Shown: piece after piece, positions 7,852 to 17,707 of the stretch
How the letters are laid out: every line of letters begins with the position of its first letter
Numbering within the stretch: position 1 is the first letter of the stretch
Source of the DNA: VFMC01 sp963791635
Lineage (GTDB): Bacteria > Actinomycetota > Acidimicrobiia > Acidimicrobiales > Ilumatobacteraceae
Length of the DNA: 64,000 nt
Direction of reading: 5' to 3'
NCBI GenBank assembly: GCA_963791635.1
Contig: CAWBTC010000003.1
Span: 119,964-183,963 of the forward strand
Position numbers and translations under genes: made by a program
Notes under the pieces: generated by a model
What the model was told of the DNA's origin: nothing
Seen by the model: the letters and a program-made list of their open reading frames with translations, nothing else
Databases searched by the model: none

Positions 7852-8992
7852 ATGCAGCCCTTCACGATCGCGGTGCCCGACGCCGTCCTCGACGACCTGC
7901 GCGACCGGCTCGCCCGCACTCGCTGGCCCGACCAGATCCCCGGCACCGGGTGGGACTACGGAGCCGAGCTCGGCACCGTGCAGGACCTGTGCGAGTACTG
8001 GCGCACCACCTTCGACTGGCGAGCGGCCGAGGCCGAGTTGAACCGGTGGCCGCAGTTCACCACCGACATCGACGACATCCACGTCCACTTCATCCATGCC
8101 CGCAGCCCACACCCCGATGCGATGCCGCTGTGTGTCACCCACGGATGGCCCGGTTCGATCAGCGAGTTCGGTGACGTGCTCGGCCCGCTCACCGACCCGA
8201 CCGCGCACGGCGGCGACGCACGCGATGCGTTTCACGTCGTCGCCCCGTCGATGCCCGGCTACGGCTTCAGCGGCCCCACCACCGTGACCGGCGTCGACAT
8301 CCGCCGCGTGGCCGCGACGAACGTCGCGCTGATGGCGCAGCTCGGCTACGTGAAGTACGCCGCGCAGGGCGGCGACTGGGGTGGCATCGCCACGGCCCAC
8401 ATGGGCCAGCTCGACCCCGAGCACCTGTGCGGCATCCACGTGAACATGGCGATCCCGCGCCCGCCCGATGGCGACGCGATGGCCGGTGTGCTGCCCGAGG
8501 AGATGCAGGGGCTCGCTGCCATGGCCCACTTCCGCGATCACGAGACGGGCTACCAGCGCATCCAGGGCACCAAGCCTCAGACGCTCGCCTATGGCCTCAA
8601 CGACTCCCCCGCCGGCCTCGCCGGATGGATCCTCGAGAAGTTCCGCACGTGGAGCGACTGCGGCGGTGACGTGTTCTCGAAGTTCACCCGCGACCAGTTG
8701 CTCACCAACATCACGATCTACTGGGTGACCGGCACGATCAACTCCTCCACCCGCCTGTACTTCGAGTCGACCAGGAGTGGAGGCCTCGGCGCGCTCGACC
8801 GGACGCGTGGAGGTGCCGACGGCGATCGCGATGTTCCCGCACGAGCTGTACCGCCCGCCACGTTCGTGGTGCGAGCAGGTGTACGACGTGCAGCAGTTCA
8901 CGCACATGCCGTCGGGCGGTCACTTCGCAGCGATGGAGGAACCCGCGTTGCTCGTCGAGGACGTACGCACCTTCTTTCGACGCTTCCGCTGA
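7852..8992 (+). pseudogene. Epoxide hydrolase (EHN family), +1 frameshift near 8799
   Basis: An alpha/beta-hydrolase-fold epoxide hydrolase with the N-terminal EHN domain (FTIAVPDAVLDDLRDRLART). The oxyanion-hole motif is THGWPGS (residues 97-102), the nucleophile is D175 in GGDWGG, and the lid follows. After FESTRSGGLGALD the frame changes from 1 to 2 and resumes VEVPTAIAMFPHELYRPPR and MPSGGHFAAMEEP, which carries the catalytic His. It ends at 8992. Deleting one C from CTCGACCGGACG (about 8799-8800) restores the protein. Such enzymes open epoxides to diols in xenobiotic or isoprenoid degradation; the facing P450 may act in the same route. Confidence 0.85.
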
Positions 8993-9000
8993 CGCCCTCC

Positions 9001-9050
9001 TCATCAGAGCTCGTCAGAGCTCGTCAGTGCTCGTCAGAGCTCGTCAGGTC
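9001..9050. repeat. 10-bp tandem repeat (TCGTCAGAGC) x5
   Basis: Five consecutive copies of TCGTCAGAGC, three of them with one or two mismatches, between the convergent epoxide hydrolase and P450 genes. The last copy runs into the P450 stop codon region. GAGCTC palindromes recur at the unit junctions. Confidence 0.85.
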
Positions 9051-10271
9051 TTCGGGACCACCGTCAGCCGCATGTGCCTCATCGGCCGCAGGAAGATGCT
9101 CGGCTCGTGCACGGGCGAGGGCATCGCCTCGGCCAGTTCGAACGATTCGAAGCGGTCGAGGATCGCGGTGAACGAGCTCGCCATCTCTTGGCGCGCCAGC
9201 GCCGCTCCCACGCAGAAGTGTGCCCCGAACCCGAACGCCGTGTGGTTGCGGGCGTTGTGACGGGTGATGTCGAACCGGTCGGGCTCATCGAACACACGTG
9301 GGTCGCGGTTGGCCGCCCCGAAGCGCATCATCACGTTCGCACCCTCAGGGATGTCGGTGTCCGCCACGTTCGCCGAGCACACGGCCTGACGCCACAGCCC
9401 CTGCACGGGGGCGTCGAAGCGGAGGACCTCCTCGATGAAGTTGCCCATCAGCTCCGGCTGCTCGCGCAACAGCTGCTGCTGGTCGGGGTACCGCACCAGC
9501 AGCCACATGCCCGCCGAGAGCGCCGCCGTGGTGGTCTCGAACCCACCGGTGACGAGCTGGTGCATGAGGTCTTGCAGTTCATGCATCGTGAACGGCTCCT
9601 CATCCTCACCGTGCGCATGCACCAGCATCGAGATCAGGTCAGGCCCTCGATGGGCGCGGCGACGGTCGAACTCCTCGGCCAGGAACTGCTGGGCCTCGAT
9701 CTCGATCGCCGCCTCGGCCGTGGCTTCCTCCACCGACATCTGCGGTCGGTTCGCGAGGGCGAGCATCGCGTCCGCCCATCGCCGGAACGTGCGGTAGTCG
9801 AGCGCGATCGAGACCGAGCTGCTCAGCGATGAAGATGCCCGGCAACGGCAGCGCGAAGTCGGCGACGAACTCGCACTCGCCTCGCTCGGCAATCGCGTCG
9901 ACGAGCTCGCACGCGATCTCGTCGATGTGCGGGGTGAACTCGCGCACCGCAGCAGGGGTGAACACGCGATTGACGAGCTTGCGATAGCGGGTGTGCACCG
10001 GCGGATCGGTGCGCTGCAGCGTGGCCTGGCGCGGCCACCCGTGTTCGACCAGCATCTGGTGGTAGGCGATCTGCGCCTCGCTCGCACGCCGTGAGCGGGC
10101 CGGCGTGCTGGAGAACGTGGCCACGTCCTGGAGCGCCTCGCGAGCCTCGGCGAGTCCTCCGATCACCCACAGATCGATGTCGTCCTCGTGCCACACCGGG
10201 CACTGCGCCATCCGGCCCGCGTAGTACTCGAAGGGGTCGTCCTGCACGGATGGATCGGTCAGACCGGACAT
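9044..10271 (-). pseudogene. Cytochrome P450, +1 frameshift near 9800
   Basis: A bacterial class I cytochrome P450 of about 408 residues. The N-terminal frame (MSGLTDPSVQDDPFEYYAGR to FIAEQLGLDR) and the C-terminal frame (DYRTFRRWADAML to the stop) meet at GATCGCGCTCGAC on the minus strand (9798-9806), with one base too many. I-helix GGFETTT, ExxR in EEVLRFDAP, and the haem loop FGFGAHFCVGAALAR with the Cys thiolate are all intact. The redox partner is not in the window. Substrate is unknown; the GGFET-type I-helix and the RTDPPVHTRYRKLV segment are common in actinobacterial sterol or terpenoid P450s. Confidence 0.87.
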
Positions 10272-10278
10272 CTCGGTC

Positions 10279-10284
10279 ACGCTA
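10279..10284 (-). promoter_or_regulatory. -10 box (TAGCGT), leaderless, for the P450
   Basis: TAGCGT on the minus strand with a seven-base spacer to the ATG at 10271. It argues against the upstream GTG at 10280, which overlaps the box. Confidence 0.5.
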
Positions 10285-10391
10285 GACACGCATGGTGCTC
10301 CGGCATCATTCGGAGGATCTTCTGGACGATCACGTGGAGAGGCACTTGGGCCCTGGCCTTGCCGTGGCATCCGGTGCACATTGGTCGGTGG

Positions 10392-12920
10392 ATGACATCG
10401 CTCGGTCACGACCTCGCGTCCCTCGACGGCTTTTGCGCTCCCCCACCCGGTGTCGAGGGGCTCAGCTCCGCCGACGCCGCTGAACGACTCGAGCGCGACG
10501 GTCCGAACGACGTCGTACCGAGCAGCACCCGCCGATGGTGGCGCAACATCGTCGATCCGCTCACCGACCCGATGGTGGCGCTGCTCCTCGTCGCCGCGCC
10601 GACGTACCTGGCGCTCGGCGAGACGACGGACGCGATCATCGCCGTGGCCGCGCTCCTCCCGATCGCCGCCGTGGGCTGGGCGTTGGAGTGGAGAGCCCAT
10701 CACACGCTCGAACGTCTGCGGAGCGTGCTCGACCCCACCGCCGTGGTGTGGCGAGACGGCCATCACCTCACCGTGCCGGCGCGCTCGCTCGTGGTGGGCG
10801 ACCTGTTCTGGCTGCGGGAGGGCGACATCGTCCCCGCCGACGCAGAACTGGTCGACCACAACCTCGTCATCGTCGATGAGTCGTCACTCACGGGTGAATC
10901 GATGCCGGTCAGCAAGTCGTTGTCGGATGATGGTGTGCTGTCGGCCGGCACCATGGTGCTCTCGGGCCGATGTGCGGCCCGCGCCACCACCATCGGGGCA
11001 GCCACGCGATACGGCGAGATCGGCCGGCTGGTCGCCTCCTCGAGCACCGTCAGGACGCCGCTGCAGCGAGCGCTCACCCGGTTGGTGCTGTGGTTGGCCG
11101 TCGTAGCGGTCGCGTTCTGCGTTGCGGTGATGCTCGCCGAACTGCTCCACGGCGACGGATGGGGTCAGGCCGTGATCGCAGGCGTCAGCCTCGCGATCGC
11201 TGCGATTCCCGAAGAGTTCTCGATGGTCTACGCCTTGTACCTGGCACTCGGGGCGTGGCGACTCGCCGGCGACCGGGCGCTCGTGCGACACCTCCCGGGC
11301 GTGGAGACCCTCGGGTCCACGACGGTGATCTGCGTCGACAAGACCGGCACCCTCACCGAGGGCCGACTCGTCGTGTCCGGCCTCGTCCCCGCCGTCTCGA
11401 CCACTGATCAGGATGACGCCGGTGACACCGAGTTGCTCGTGGCGGCAGTGCTCGCCTGCGAGCCCGAGCCCTACGACCCGCTCGACGTCGCGCTCGTCAC
11501 ATTCGCTCGTGACCGGGGCATCGACGTCGATGCACTCCACCGCTCACGGCTCGAGACCGACTGGCCCTTCGACACCCACGAGAAGTACCTCACCCACGTC
11601 TGGCGCGATGCCGACGGCACGGTCCACATCGTGTCGAAGGGCTCGCTCGAAGGAGTGACGGCACACGCCACGGCCAGCGAGGCAGAACGAACGTGGGTGA
11701 CCGACGAGCACCAACGGCTCGCCGACCTCGGCATGCGCCTGATCGCCGTCGCGGGAGGCCGCGCACCCGACCCTGCCGCTGACCGCGCCGACGACGAACG
11801 GCACCTGCACTTGCTCGGACTCGTGGCATTCGAGGATCCCCTCCGAGCCGGCGTGGCCGAGGCACTCGAGCAGTGCCGCGACGCAGGACTCCGCGTCGTG
11901 ATGATCACCGGCGACCATCCGACCACGGCGCACGCCGTCGCCGAAGGCCTCGGCCTCCCGCACAGCGATGACGAAGGAGATCGCATCGCCACGGGCGCCG
12001 ACCTCGATGCGGCGGTGGCAGGAGCTCCCGGCGACCTCGACCGTCTGATCGCCACCACGAACGTGTTCGCTCGCACCCGCCCCGATCAGAAGCACGTCCT
12101 CGTCACGGCGCTCCGACGCGCCGGCGAGGTGGTCGCAATGACAGGTGACGGCATCAACGACGCGCCCGCACTGCGCGCCGCCGACATCGGTGTCGCGATG
12201 GGCGAACGCGGCACCGAGGTGGCACGTGAAGCGGCGACGATCGTGCTGCTCGATGACAACTTCGCCACCATCGTCGGCGCCGTGCGGGGCGGCCGACGGA
12301 TCTACGACAACCTGTCCCGCGCGTTCGCCTACCTGATCGCCTTCCATCCGCCGCTCATGCTCGCTGCACTCGTGGTGCCGCTGCTCGGCAAGCCGCTCCT
12401 GCTGCTCCCGGTGCACCTCGTGCTCCTGGAACTGCTGCTCCACCCGGTGGTGTCGCTGGTGTTCGAGGCCGACCCGGCAGACGACGACGTGATGCGCCGG
12501 CCGCCGCGTGCCGCCGGCTCGGCGCTCGGGGTGCATGCCCTCCTGCGCCCGTGGCTGGTCGGTCTGTCGCTCTCGGTGGGCATCATCGGCCTCTACCTCG
12601 CTGCCCTCGCTCGCTGGCCGACTGATCAGGCTCGGGCGCTTGCATTCGCCACGCTGCTGCTGGCTCAGGTGTTCCTCGTGCTCGGCGAGCGTCGCCCCGA
12701 CCGGCCGATGTGGCGAGGTCCGCTCAACGCCACCCGTCAACTGATCGTGGCTGTGGCGGTCGTCATCGTCGTCACGGTCGCCGCAGTGGAGTTCGCTCCG
12801 TTCGCCGGCCTGCTGCAGTTGGCTGCGTTCCCGGTGGCCGGCTGGTTGGCGGTCATCGCAACGGCCGCCGTCACGACGCTGTGGACCGAGCCCTGGAAGG
12901 GTCGTCGGTCGAGCGCGTGA
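10392..12920 (+). CDS. P-type cation-transporting ATPase (P2-like)
   Basis: An 842-residue P-type ATPase in the inner membrane. It has an N-terminal cation-ATPase segment (LSSADAAERLERDGPNDV), the actuator loop with TGES (residues 167-170), the M4 ion-site motif IPEE (about 272) and the phosphorylated D316 in DKTGTLTEG. The hinge GDGINDAP begins at about residue 585, and several C-terminal spans follow. The architecture is that of calcium/magnesium-type P2 ATPases and not of heavy-metal P1B pumps, since there is no CPC motif or N-terminal metal-binding domain. The ion is not certain. The frame is open well upstream, but the ATG at 10392 starts where family similarity begins. Confidence 0.85.
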   Translation: MTSLGHDLASLDGFCAPPPGVEGLSSADAAERLERDGPNDVVPSSTRRWWRNIVDPLTDPMVALLLVAAPTYLALGETTDAIIAVAALLPIAAVGWALEWRAHHTLERLRSVLDPTAVVWRDGHHLTVPARSLVVGDLFWLREGDIVPADAELVDHNLVIVDESSLTGESMPVSKSLSDDGVLSAGTMVLSGRCAARATTIGAATRYGEIGRLVASSSTVRTPLQRALTRLVLWLAVVAVAFCVAVMLAELLHGDGWGQAVIAGVSLAIAAIPEEFSMVYALYLALGAWRLAGDRALVRHLPGVETLGSTTVICVDKTGTLTEGRLVVSGLVPAVSTTDQDDAGDTELLVAAVLACEPEPYDPLDVALVTFARDRGIDVDALHRSRLETDWPFDTHEKYLTHVWRDADGTVHIVSKGSLEGVTAHATASEAERTWVTDEHQRLADLGMRLIAVAGGRAPDPAADRADDERHLHLLGLVAFEDPLRAGVAEALEQCRDAGLRVVMITGDHPTTAHAVAEGLGLPHSDDEGDRIATGADLDAAVAGAPGDLDRLIATTNVFARTRPDQKHVLVTALRRAGEVVAMTGDGINDAPALRAADIGVAMGERGTEVAREAATIVLLDDNFATIVGAVRGGRRIYDNLSRAFAYLIAFHPPLMLAALVVPLLGKPLLLLPVHLVLLELLLHPVVSLVFEADPADDDVMRRPPRAAGSALGVHALLRPWLVGLSLSVGIIGLYLAALARWPTDQARALAFATLLLAQVFLVLGERRPDRPMWRGPLNATRQLIVAVAVVIVVTVAAVEFAPFAGLLQLAAFPVAGWLAVIATAAVTTLWTEPWKGRRSSA

Positions 12921-12923
12921 CGT

Positions 12924-13724
12924 TCAGGGTGTGAACATCGCGAGCACGGTACCCATCAGTGGATTCGGCTCGAGCGCACCAGGGTCGTAGCCCGGGCGGA
13001 ACGTGCGCAGGTAGCGACGACGTCCGTCGCCGGTGAGCCACGGGGGGCGATGGTGCTTGGCCGGGTGCCCCTGGGAGACGAGCAACACCCGCTGGAGCCG
13101 ATCGATGGCACGTTGGAAGTGCAACTGCGCTCGAAGTGAACCGAACACCCGGTACCAGTAGCTCCCGGACAGGTGCTCGTACAGACCGAACGCCACGGTT
13201 CGATGCTCGATCTCTTCCGCTGCGTGCCACGACCACAGTTGCTGCCATGGGCCGAACGTGCCGTCCCGACCCACCGAGTTCTTCCCGGCGGCCGCATCCT
13301 CGAACATCGTCAGCGCCATCGAACAGGTCATGGCCTCGAACCCTTCGGCGTACGTGACGTTGAAACGATCGGACTTCTTCTTGCCGAACCGGCGATAGTC
13401 GGTGTCGAGACCATCCAGGATCCGTTGCAGCTGCAGGGCGGTGGCCTCCCCCAACTGGCGCATGATCATGTCGTTCACCCGACGATGGTTCTGGAAGTGC
13501 TGGGCCTCCTGACCGATGAACTCGCGCACGTCACCCGCGAGCACAGGATCAGAGATCTTGTCGGCGACGGCGCGGCAGGTACGGATGAGGTACGGCTCGA
13601 GCGCCGGCATGGTCAGCGAGAACGCGACCATGTAGCTCTCGCGCACCGGGTCGATGCCCGGGAACACATCGTCGAGCTCGTCGGGGAAGGCGAACTTCAT
13701 CGTGCGCACCGTGATGTCTGCCAT
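12924..13724 (-). CDS. PF10118-type putative metal-dependent hydrolase
   Basis: A 266-residue protein of the Metal_hydrol family PF10118, whose members have a ferritin-like helical look and unknown chemistry. Conserved acidic and His residues are in REFIGQEAQHFQNH and HAAEEIEHRTVAFGLYEHL, which look like a di-iron or metal site. The start at ATG 13724 follows GGAG, a plausible ribosome binding site. The frame stays open upstream to 13766 but the extra residues look non-native. It is convergent with the P-type ATPase, only three bases apart. Confidence 0.8.
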   Translation of the reverse strand: MADITVRTMKFAFPDELDDVFPGIDPVRESYMVAFSLTMPALEPYLIRTCRAVADKISDPVLAGDVREFIGQEAQHFQNHRRVNDMIMRQLGEATALQLQRILDGLDTDYRRFGKKKSDRFNVTYAEGFEAMTCSMALTMFEDAAAGKNSVGRDGTFGPWQQLWSWHAAEEIEHRTVAFGLYEHLSGSYWYRVFGSLRAQLHFQRAIDRLQRVLLVSQGHPAKHHRPPWLTGDGRRRYLRTFRPGYDPGALEPNPLMGTVLAMFTP

Positions 13725-13796
13725 GTCGTGCTCCAAACGCTGCCGGCGCCGTCGGTCGAACACCACTCGCCGTCAGCAGTCTGACAGATCCGAAAA

Positions 13797-13815
13797 CCCC
13801 CCTTCAGCGAGGGGG
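13797..13815. promoter_or_regulatory. Inverted repeat CCCCC-N8-GGGGG between divergent genes
   Basis: CCCCCC, eight bases, then GGGGG, preceded by AAAA, 12 bases before the EAL-HDOD start codon. It is not followed by a T-run on either strand and lies 5' of both neighbours. It is more likely an operator or a leader hairpin occluding the start than a terminator. Confidence 0.35.
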
Positions 13816-13826
13816 TCGAACTGCCG

Positions 13827-15110
13827 ATGCTCGGGGTGATGCGCGAGACCACCGACGACATGCGCGCCACCGCCGCAACTGGCGGAGCGGATCAGACCAT
13901 CTACATCGGTCGCCGACCGGTCTTCGACAGGCACCGCAGGACCGTCGCGTACCAGCTCGTCCACCGCGCCACGTCGGACTCGCCAGCTCCGGACGACGGC
14001 GTTGCCTCGGAGACGGCGACCCAGCGACTCGTCGAGCACACCCTGGTGCAATGGGGTGTCGACAAGCTGCTCAACGGCAAGCCCGGCTACGTCCGCGTCG
14101 ACCTGGCATTCCTCGAATTGGGCCTTCACCGGATCCTCCCGCAGCAGCAGGTGGTGCTCGAGGTCCGTGGCACCGATGCCGACCGCTCCCTGTTCGTGGT
14201 CGCGCTCGAGGCCAAGGCCGCCGGCTACAAGATCGCGGTCTGTCACCGGCCTGATGTCCAGGACCATGCTGCCATCGATCTGCTCGGCCTCGCCGACGTG
14301 GTGAAGGTCGATCTGAGCGCCGTGCCCGAGGTCGATCTCCATCGCAACGTCGAGGCGCTCCGCATCCAGGCCCCGTTCGCCGAGCTGATGGCTGAATCCG
14401 TCGAGGAGCTGCACCAGTACCGCACGGCGATGTCGCTCGGATTCGACCTGTTCGACGGCTTCTTCTTCGCGAAGCCGGAGGTGTTGAGCAAGTCTGCTCG
14501 CACCGTCAGCAGCACTGCGGCCATCGCACTGATCGCCGAGGTTCAGTCGCCCGACGTGAGCATCAACCGACTCGAGCAGCTCGTCCTCGCGGACCCCACC
14601 CTTGCGTTCCGGATGCTCAGCCTCGTGAACTCGAGCATGATCGGGCTCACGACCCGGGTCGAGTCGGTGTACCACGCCCTGGTGCTGCTCGGCATCGAGC
14701 GCGTGAGCCAGATGGCAACGCTTCTCACGATGGCGTCGCGCTCGAAGGAGAACGACGAGATCATCACCCTCGCCGCCATCCGTGCGTGGATGGCCCGGGC
14801 CACGTTGGATGTGCCCGAACTGGAGAACAGCGCGTACACCGCCGGGCTGCTGTCGGTGCTCGACGCCGTCTTTGGTCTCTCGATGGCCGAATTGGTGGCC
14901 GATCTCCCGCTCGCACCGATCGTGGCCGAAGCGCTCGTGAACGGCACAGGTCCGCTCGGCAACGTGCTCGACGCCGTGCGTGCCTACGAGCGTGCCGACC
15001 TGCACATGCTCGAGAAGTTGCGACCCGGTGAACTCGCCCGGTTCCTGCAGGTGTACCGCGACGCCGCGGCCTGGGCACAGGAGCTGCGCAACCAGCTCGG
15101 TGCCGGCTGA
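13827..15110 (+). CDS. EAL-HDOD two-domain signalling protein (YuxH-like)
   Basis: A 427-residue regulator with an N-terminal degenerate EAL domain (IYIGRRPVFDRHRRTVAYQLVHR to about residue 215) and a C-terminal HDOD domain (INRLEQLVLADPTLAFRMLSLVNSS onwards). The EAL catalytic signature is absent and most metal-binding acidic residues are lost, so c-di-GMP hydrolysis is unlikely. Such proteins are thought to act through protein contacts in motility, stress or cyclic-nucleotide signalling. An alternative ATG twelve bases downstream follows GGGGTG. It is divergent from the PF10118 gene, with an inverted repeat in the shared spacer. Confidence 0.85.
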   Translation: MLGVMRETTDDMRATAATGGADQTIYIGRRPVFDRHRRTVAYQLVHRATSDSPAPDDGVASETATQRLVEHTLVQWGVDKLLNGKPGYVRVDLAFLELGLHRILPQQQVVLEVRGTDADRSLFVVALEAKAAGYKIAVCHRPDVQDHAAIDLLGLADVVKVDLSAVPEVDLHRNVEALRIQAPFAELMAESVEELHQYRTAMSLGFDLFDGFFFAKPEVLSKSARTVSSTAAIALIAEVQSPDVSINRLEQLVLADPTLAFRMLSLVNSSMIGLTTRVESVYHALVLLGIERVSQMATLLTMASRSKENDEIITLAAIRAWMARATLDVPELENSAYTAGLLSVLDAVFGLSMAELVADLPLAPIVAEALVNGTGPLGNVLDAVRAYERADLHMLEKLRPGELARFLQVYRDAAAWAQELRNQLGAG

Positions 15111-15117
15111 CCCGAGC

Positions 15118-15762
15118 TCAGCCAGTCGTGAGGTCGAGACCGCCGGCCCGCGCCGCTGCCGCGTAGGCGACCGCCAGCGAGTCCACGGTCTCGTGGGCGT
15201 TCAGACCGCTCGGGTTCGGCAGCACCCAGAGCTGCGCGTCAGCCAGCCGCTCGCGCTGGAGACCTGCCGTCGCCTTCGGCCGCCGGAATGCCTGCCGGTA
15301 CGCGGTGAGGCCGAGCACCGCCACGACCTGCGGCTGCAGCCGAGTCACTGTTGCCTCCAATCGCGCTGCGCCGACGAGGAGATCCTGCGCTGACAACTCG
15401 TCCGCACGGGCCGACGCAGTCGGTGCGATGTTGCTGATCCCGATGCCCCGTTCGTGCAACATCGCGAGGTCGTCGGGCCGCATGCCATCGCTCGCGTCCA
15501 CCAGCCACGGTGTGATCCGGCCGCGATGCAGAGCGGGCCAGAACCGGTTGCCGGGACGGGCGAAGTGAGCGTTCACGGCCGCAGTCCACAGGCCGGGGTT
15601 GATGCCGACGAAGAGGAGTTTCACGCCGGGACCGGCGAGGTCGTCGACGGTGGCGCCGTGGTGTCGCAGCAGCTCAGAGCGGGTGAAGCGGCGCGGAGAT
15701 CGAGGCACGGGGCCAGTCTCGCGGGGTCTGCGCGCCGTTGGCGTGCAGACCCCGGCAGGCAT
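15118..15762 (-). CDS. mug: G/U mismatch-specific uracil-DNA glycosylase (Mug/TDG family)
   Basis: A 214-residue uracil-DNA glycosylase of family 2. Motif A is GINPG (residues 53-57, with N55 positioning the attacking water) and motif B is NPSGLNAH near the C-terminus. It excises uracil or thymine opposite guanine in base excision repair. The longer frame to 15828 includes a low-similarity lead, so I chose the ATG at 15762, from which the first about 25 residues are a basic tail. It is convergent with the EAL-HDOD gene. Confidence 0.85.
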   Translation of the reverse strand: MPAGVCTPTARRPRETGPVPRSPRRFTRSELLRHHGATVDDLAGPGVKLLFVGINPGLWTAAVNAHFARPGNRFWPALHRGRITPWLVDASDGMRPDDLAMLHERGIGISNIAPTASARADELSAQDLLVGAARLEATVTRLQPQVVAVLGLTAYRQAFRRPKATAGLQRERLADAQLWVLPNPSGLNAHETVDSLAVAYAAAARAGGLDLTTG

Positions 15763-15817
15763 GACACCCGTCACCCGCGCGCCGAACAGTGTTGCGATTG
15801 CGTTACAACGAACGCCC

Positions 15818-16522
15818 ATGAACAACACACCTCTGTCACCTGACGCGCCACAACACCAGTCAGAGCAGCTCTCGCACCAGCTCGCGCAGCATCTCAGCGA
15901 GAGCGATCAACGCCGCCGGCGGCGGCGCACCATGCAGCGGTGCTCGGCCGTCGTCGCCGCGCTCTTCCTCGGCACCAGCCAGTGCGACGCGCCCGAGACG
16001 TGGTCCGCGAGCAGTGCCACAGCCCCGGAGGCACCCCCGACGACTGCGCCGGTCACGCCCGCCGCTGTCACCGCCGCTGACCCTGCTGTCATCGCCGCCA
16101 CCGCTGCCGCGTCCACCGCAACCGCCACACCGGCCACATCGGCCACATCGACCACATCGACCATCGCGCCGGAGCGCGTCGTTGTTCCCGGCCCCGACGG
16201 AACCGCGGTCCAGGGCCGTTGCACCCAGTACGAGGACTTGTTGATGATCCACGCACCCGAGATCGGGTGGGATGTCCTACGAATGTCGCGTCTCGCGTGG
16301 CGAGAATCGAATTGTTGGGCCGTGATCCGCTCGCGCACGAGCGACTCCGGCCTGCTGCAGATCAACGACATCACACTGACCCACCTCAACGAGGCGCTCG
16401 GCGAACAGGTCGATCCCTTCACGCTGATGGACCCCGTGCAGAACGTGCGCGCCGCCGCAGCGCTGTGCACGTTCTGGGCACGTAACGGCGCGTCGTGCTA
16501 CAAGCCGTGGTCGGCCAACTGA
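15818..16522 (+). CDS. Secreted transglycosylase SLT-domain protein
   Basis: A 234-residue exported cell-wall hydrolase. It has a cytoplasmic lead, RRRRRR then a hydrophobic signal (CSAVVAALFLGTS), a long Ala/Thr/Pro linker with in-frame 12-bp repeats (ATSATSTTST), and a lytic transglycosylase-like domain. That domain has the catalytic Glu at E163 (RLAWRESNCW) and the SGLLQIND motif. Cys residues in the domain could form disulfides. An internal ATG at 15931 would give a more conventional signal peptide, so the start is uncertain by about 38 residues. Confidence 0.78.
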   Translation: MNNTPLSPDAPQHQSEQLSHQLAQHLSESDQRRRRRRTMQRCSAVVAALFLGTSQCDAPETWSASSATAPEAPPTTAPVTPAAVTAADPAVIAATAAASTATATPATSATSTTSTIAPERVVVPGPDGTAVQGRCTQYEDLLMIHAPEIGWDVLRMSRLAWRESNCWAVIRSRTSDSGLLQINDITLTHLNEALGEQVDPFTLMDPVQNVRAAAALCTFWARNGASCYKPWSAN

Positions 16523-16566
16523 CCTCAACCGACCACCCAGAACCGATCACCCTGAACCGGTGCGGC

Positions 16567-17676
16567 TCAGGTGTCGAGGGAGATGACATACGCCTGGTTC
16601 GCGGGCACCCGGCCGCCGAGCACCGCATCGAACGCGGCGGCGACGGCGTCGGGTCCGCGATGCTCCACGATCTCGAGCCACCGGCTGGCCGAGTCGGTGA
16701 ACACGTCCCACGCCCCGCCGACGCGCTCTTCGAAGCCGCTACCACCCCAGTCGGCCAGACGGCGCTGCACGTGGTCTGGCGCAAAGAACATCGCTGGCAC
16801 CGGGCCCGGGAGTTGCACACCGAACCGGACGTCCTCCCAGTGCGTCGCGCCCACCTGACAACTGTGACGCAGCGCATCGCCGAAGTGGCCGTGCACCTCA
16901 GCGAGCACGGCTGCATCGCCGCCCATGTCGACGAGCACGGTGGGCACCGACGCATCGAGCGTTGCAACGTGGCCGTATGTGACGACGCGATCGAAATAGC
17001 CGACCGAACCGACGAACTCGGCGTTGCGTTCCGACGTCAGACCGATCACCTCGATGCCCGTGCGAGCATGCAGCAGCGCGGCCAGCGCAAGACCGGTCTT
17101 GCTCGAAGCGCTGGCGATGACCACCGAACGCGCCCCGAAGGTGTCCTCGGCGCTCAACCAGTCGTCGATGAGGAACGACGTCGTGAACAGCGGTCGGAGC
17201 ACTGAGTGCACGTGCTCGTCATGGGCTGGAGCGCGGTCAGCGACGCGCACGTACTGGTTGTAGACGGGCGGCAGGTTCGCACGATGCTCGGCTTCGTCGA
17301 CGAAGCTCGTCGGCGTGACCCGGCCGGCGCGCACCACCAGGTGTGTCGACATCGGGAAGTACCCGTACACGCGCTCGCCGTCGGCGATGCCCTCGGCTCG
17401 CGATGCCGCGACATCGGCGAAGCCCCACACCGGGACGCGCCCCCAGCCGTCCTCGGCGGGAAAGAAGTTCCAGTAGCCCATCACATCACCGAACGCGCCA
17501 TAGGTGATGTTGTTCGCAGTGAGCGCCGCATGATCGAGGTGCAGCACCACCTCGCCATCTCTCGGTTCGGGCACCGTCGAGGTCACCACGTGGTGCTGGC
17601 GCAGATCGTCGCGACGCACTTCGAAGTCAGTGGCGACGTGTGCGGAAGTGGCGGCGGTGGCGGAGCTCGGGTCCAT
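16567..17676 (-). CDS. DUF2855-family protein
   Basis: A 369-residue member of DUF2855, a family distantly related to the medium-chain dehydrogenase/quinone-oxidoreductase fold. The N-terminal part reads VVLHLDHAALTANNITYGAFGDVMGYWNFFP, like the GroES domain of zinc-free MDRs. The middle VVIASASSKTGLALAALLHAR resembles a Rossmann nucleotide-binding turn. The reaction is not known. TAGGGT eight bases before the ATG at 17676 sets the start. It is divergent from the PNPOx-family gene, with a 31-bp spacer. Confidence 0.8.
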   Translation of the reverse strand: MDPSSATAATSAHVATDFEVRRDDLRQHHVVTSTVPEPRDGEVVLHLDHAALTANNITYGAFGDVMGYWNFFPAEDGWGRVPVWGFADVAASRAEGIADGERVYGYFPMSTHLVVRAGRVTPTSFVDEAEHRANLPPVYNQYVRVADRAPAHDEHVHSVLRPLFTTSFLIDDWLSAEDTFGARSVVIASASSKTGLALAALLHARTGIEVIGLTSERNAEFVGSVGYFDRVVTYGHVATLDASVPTVLVDMGGDAAVLAEVHGHFGDALRHSCQVGATHWEDVRFGVQLPGPVPAMFFAPDHVQRRLADWGGSGFEERVGGAWDVFTDSASRWLEIVEHRGPDAVAAAFDAVLGGRVPANQAYVISLDT

Positions 17677-17684
17677 GTCGATGG

Positions 17685-17690
17685 ACCCTA
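17685..17690 (-). promoter_or_regulatory. -10 box (TAGGGT), leaderless, for DUF2855
   Basis: TAGGGT on the minus strand with an eight-base spacer to the ATG at 17676. Confidence 0.45.
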
Positions 17691-17707
17691 CGTGCCACCA
17701 TTCCGAC

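Noticed and set aside
16128..16163. 12-bp repeats GGCCACATCGAC
   Set aside because: They lie in frame in the Ala/Thr linker of the SLT protein and are explained as a low-complexity linker.
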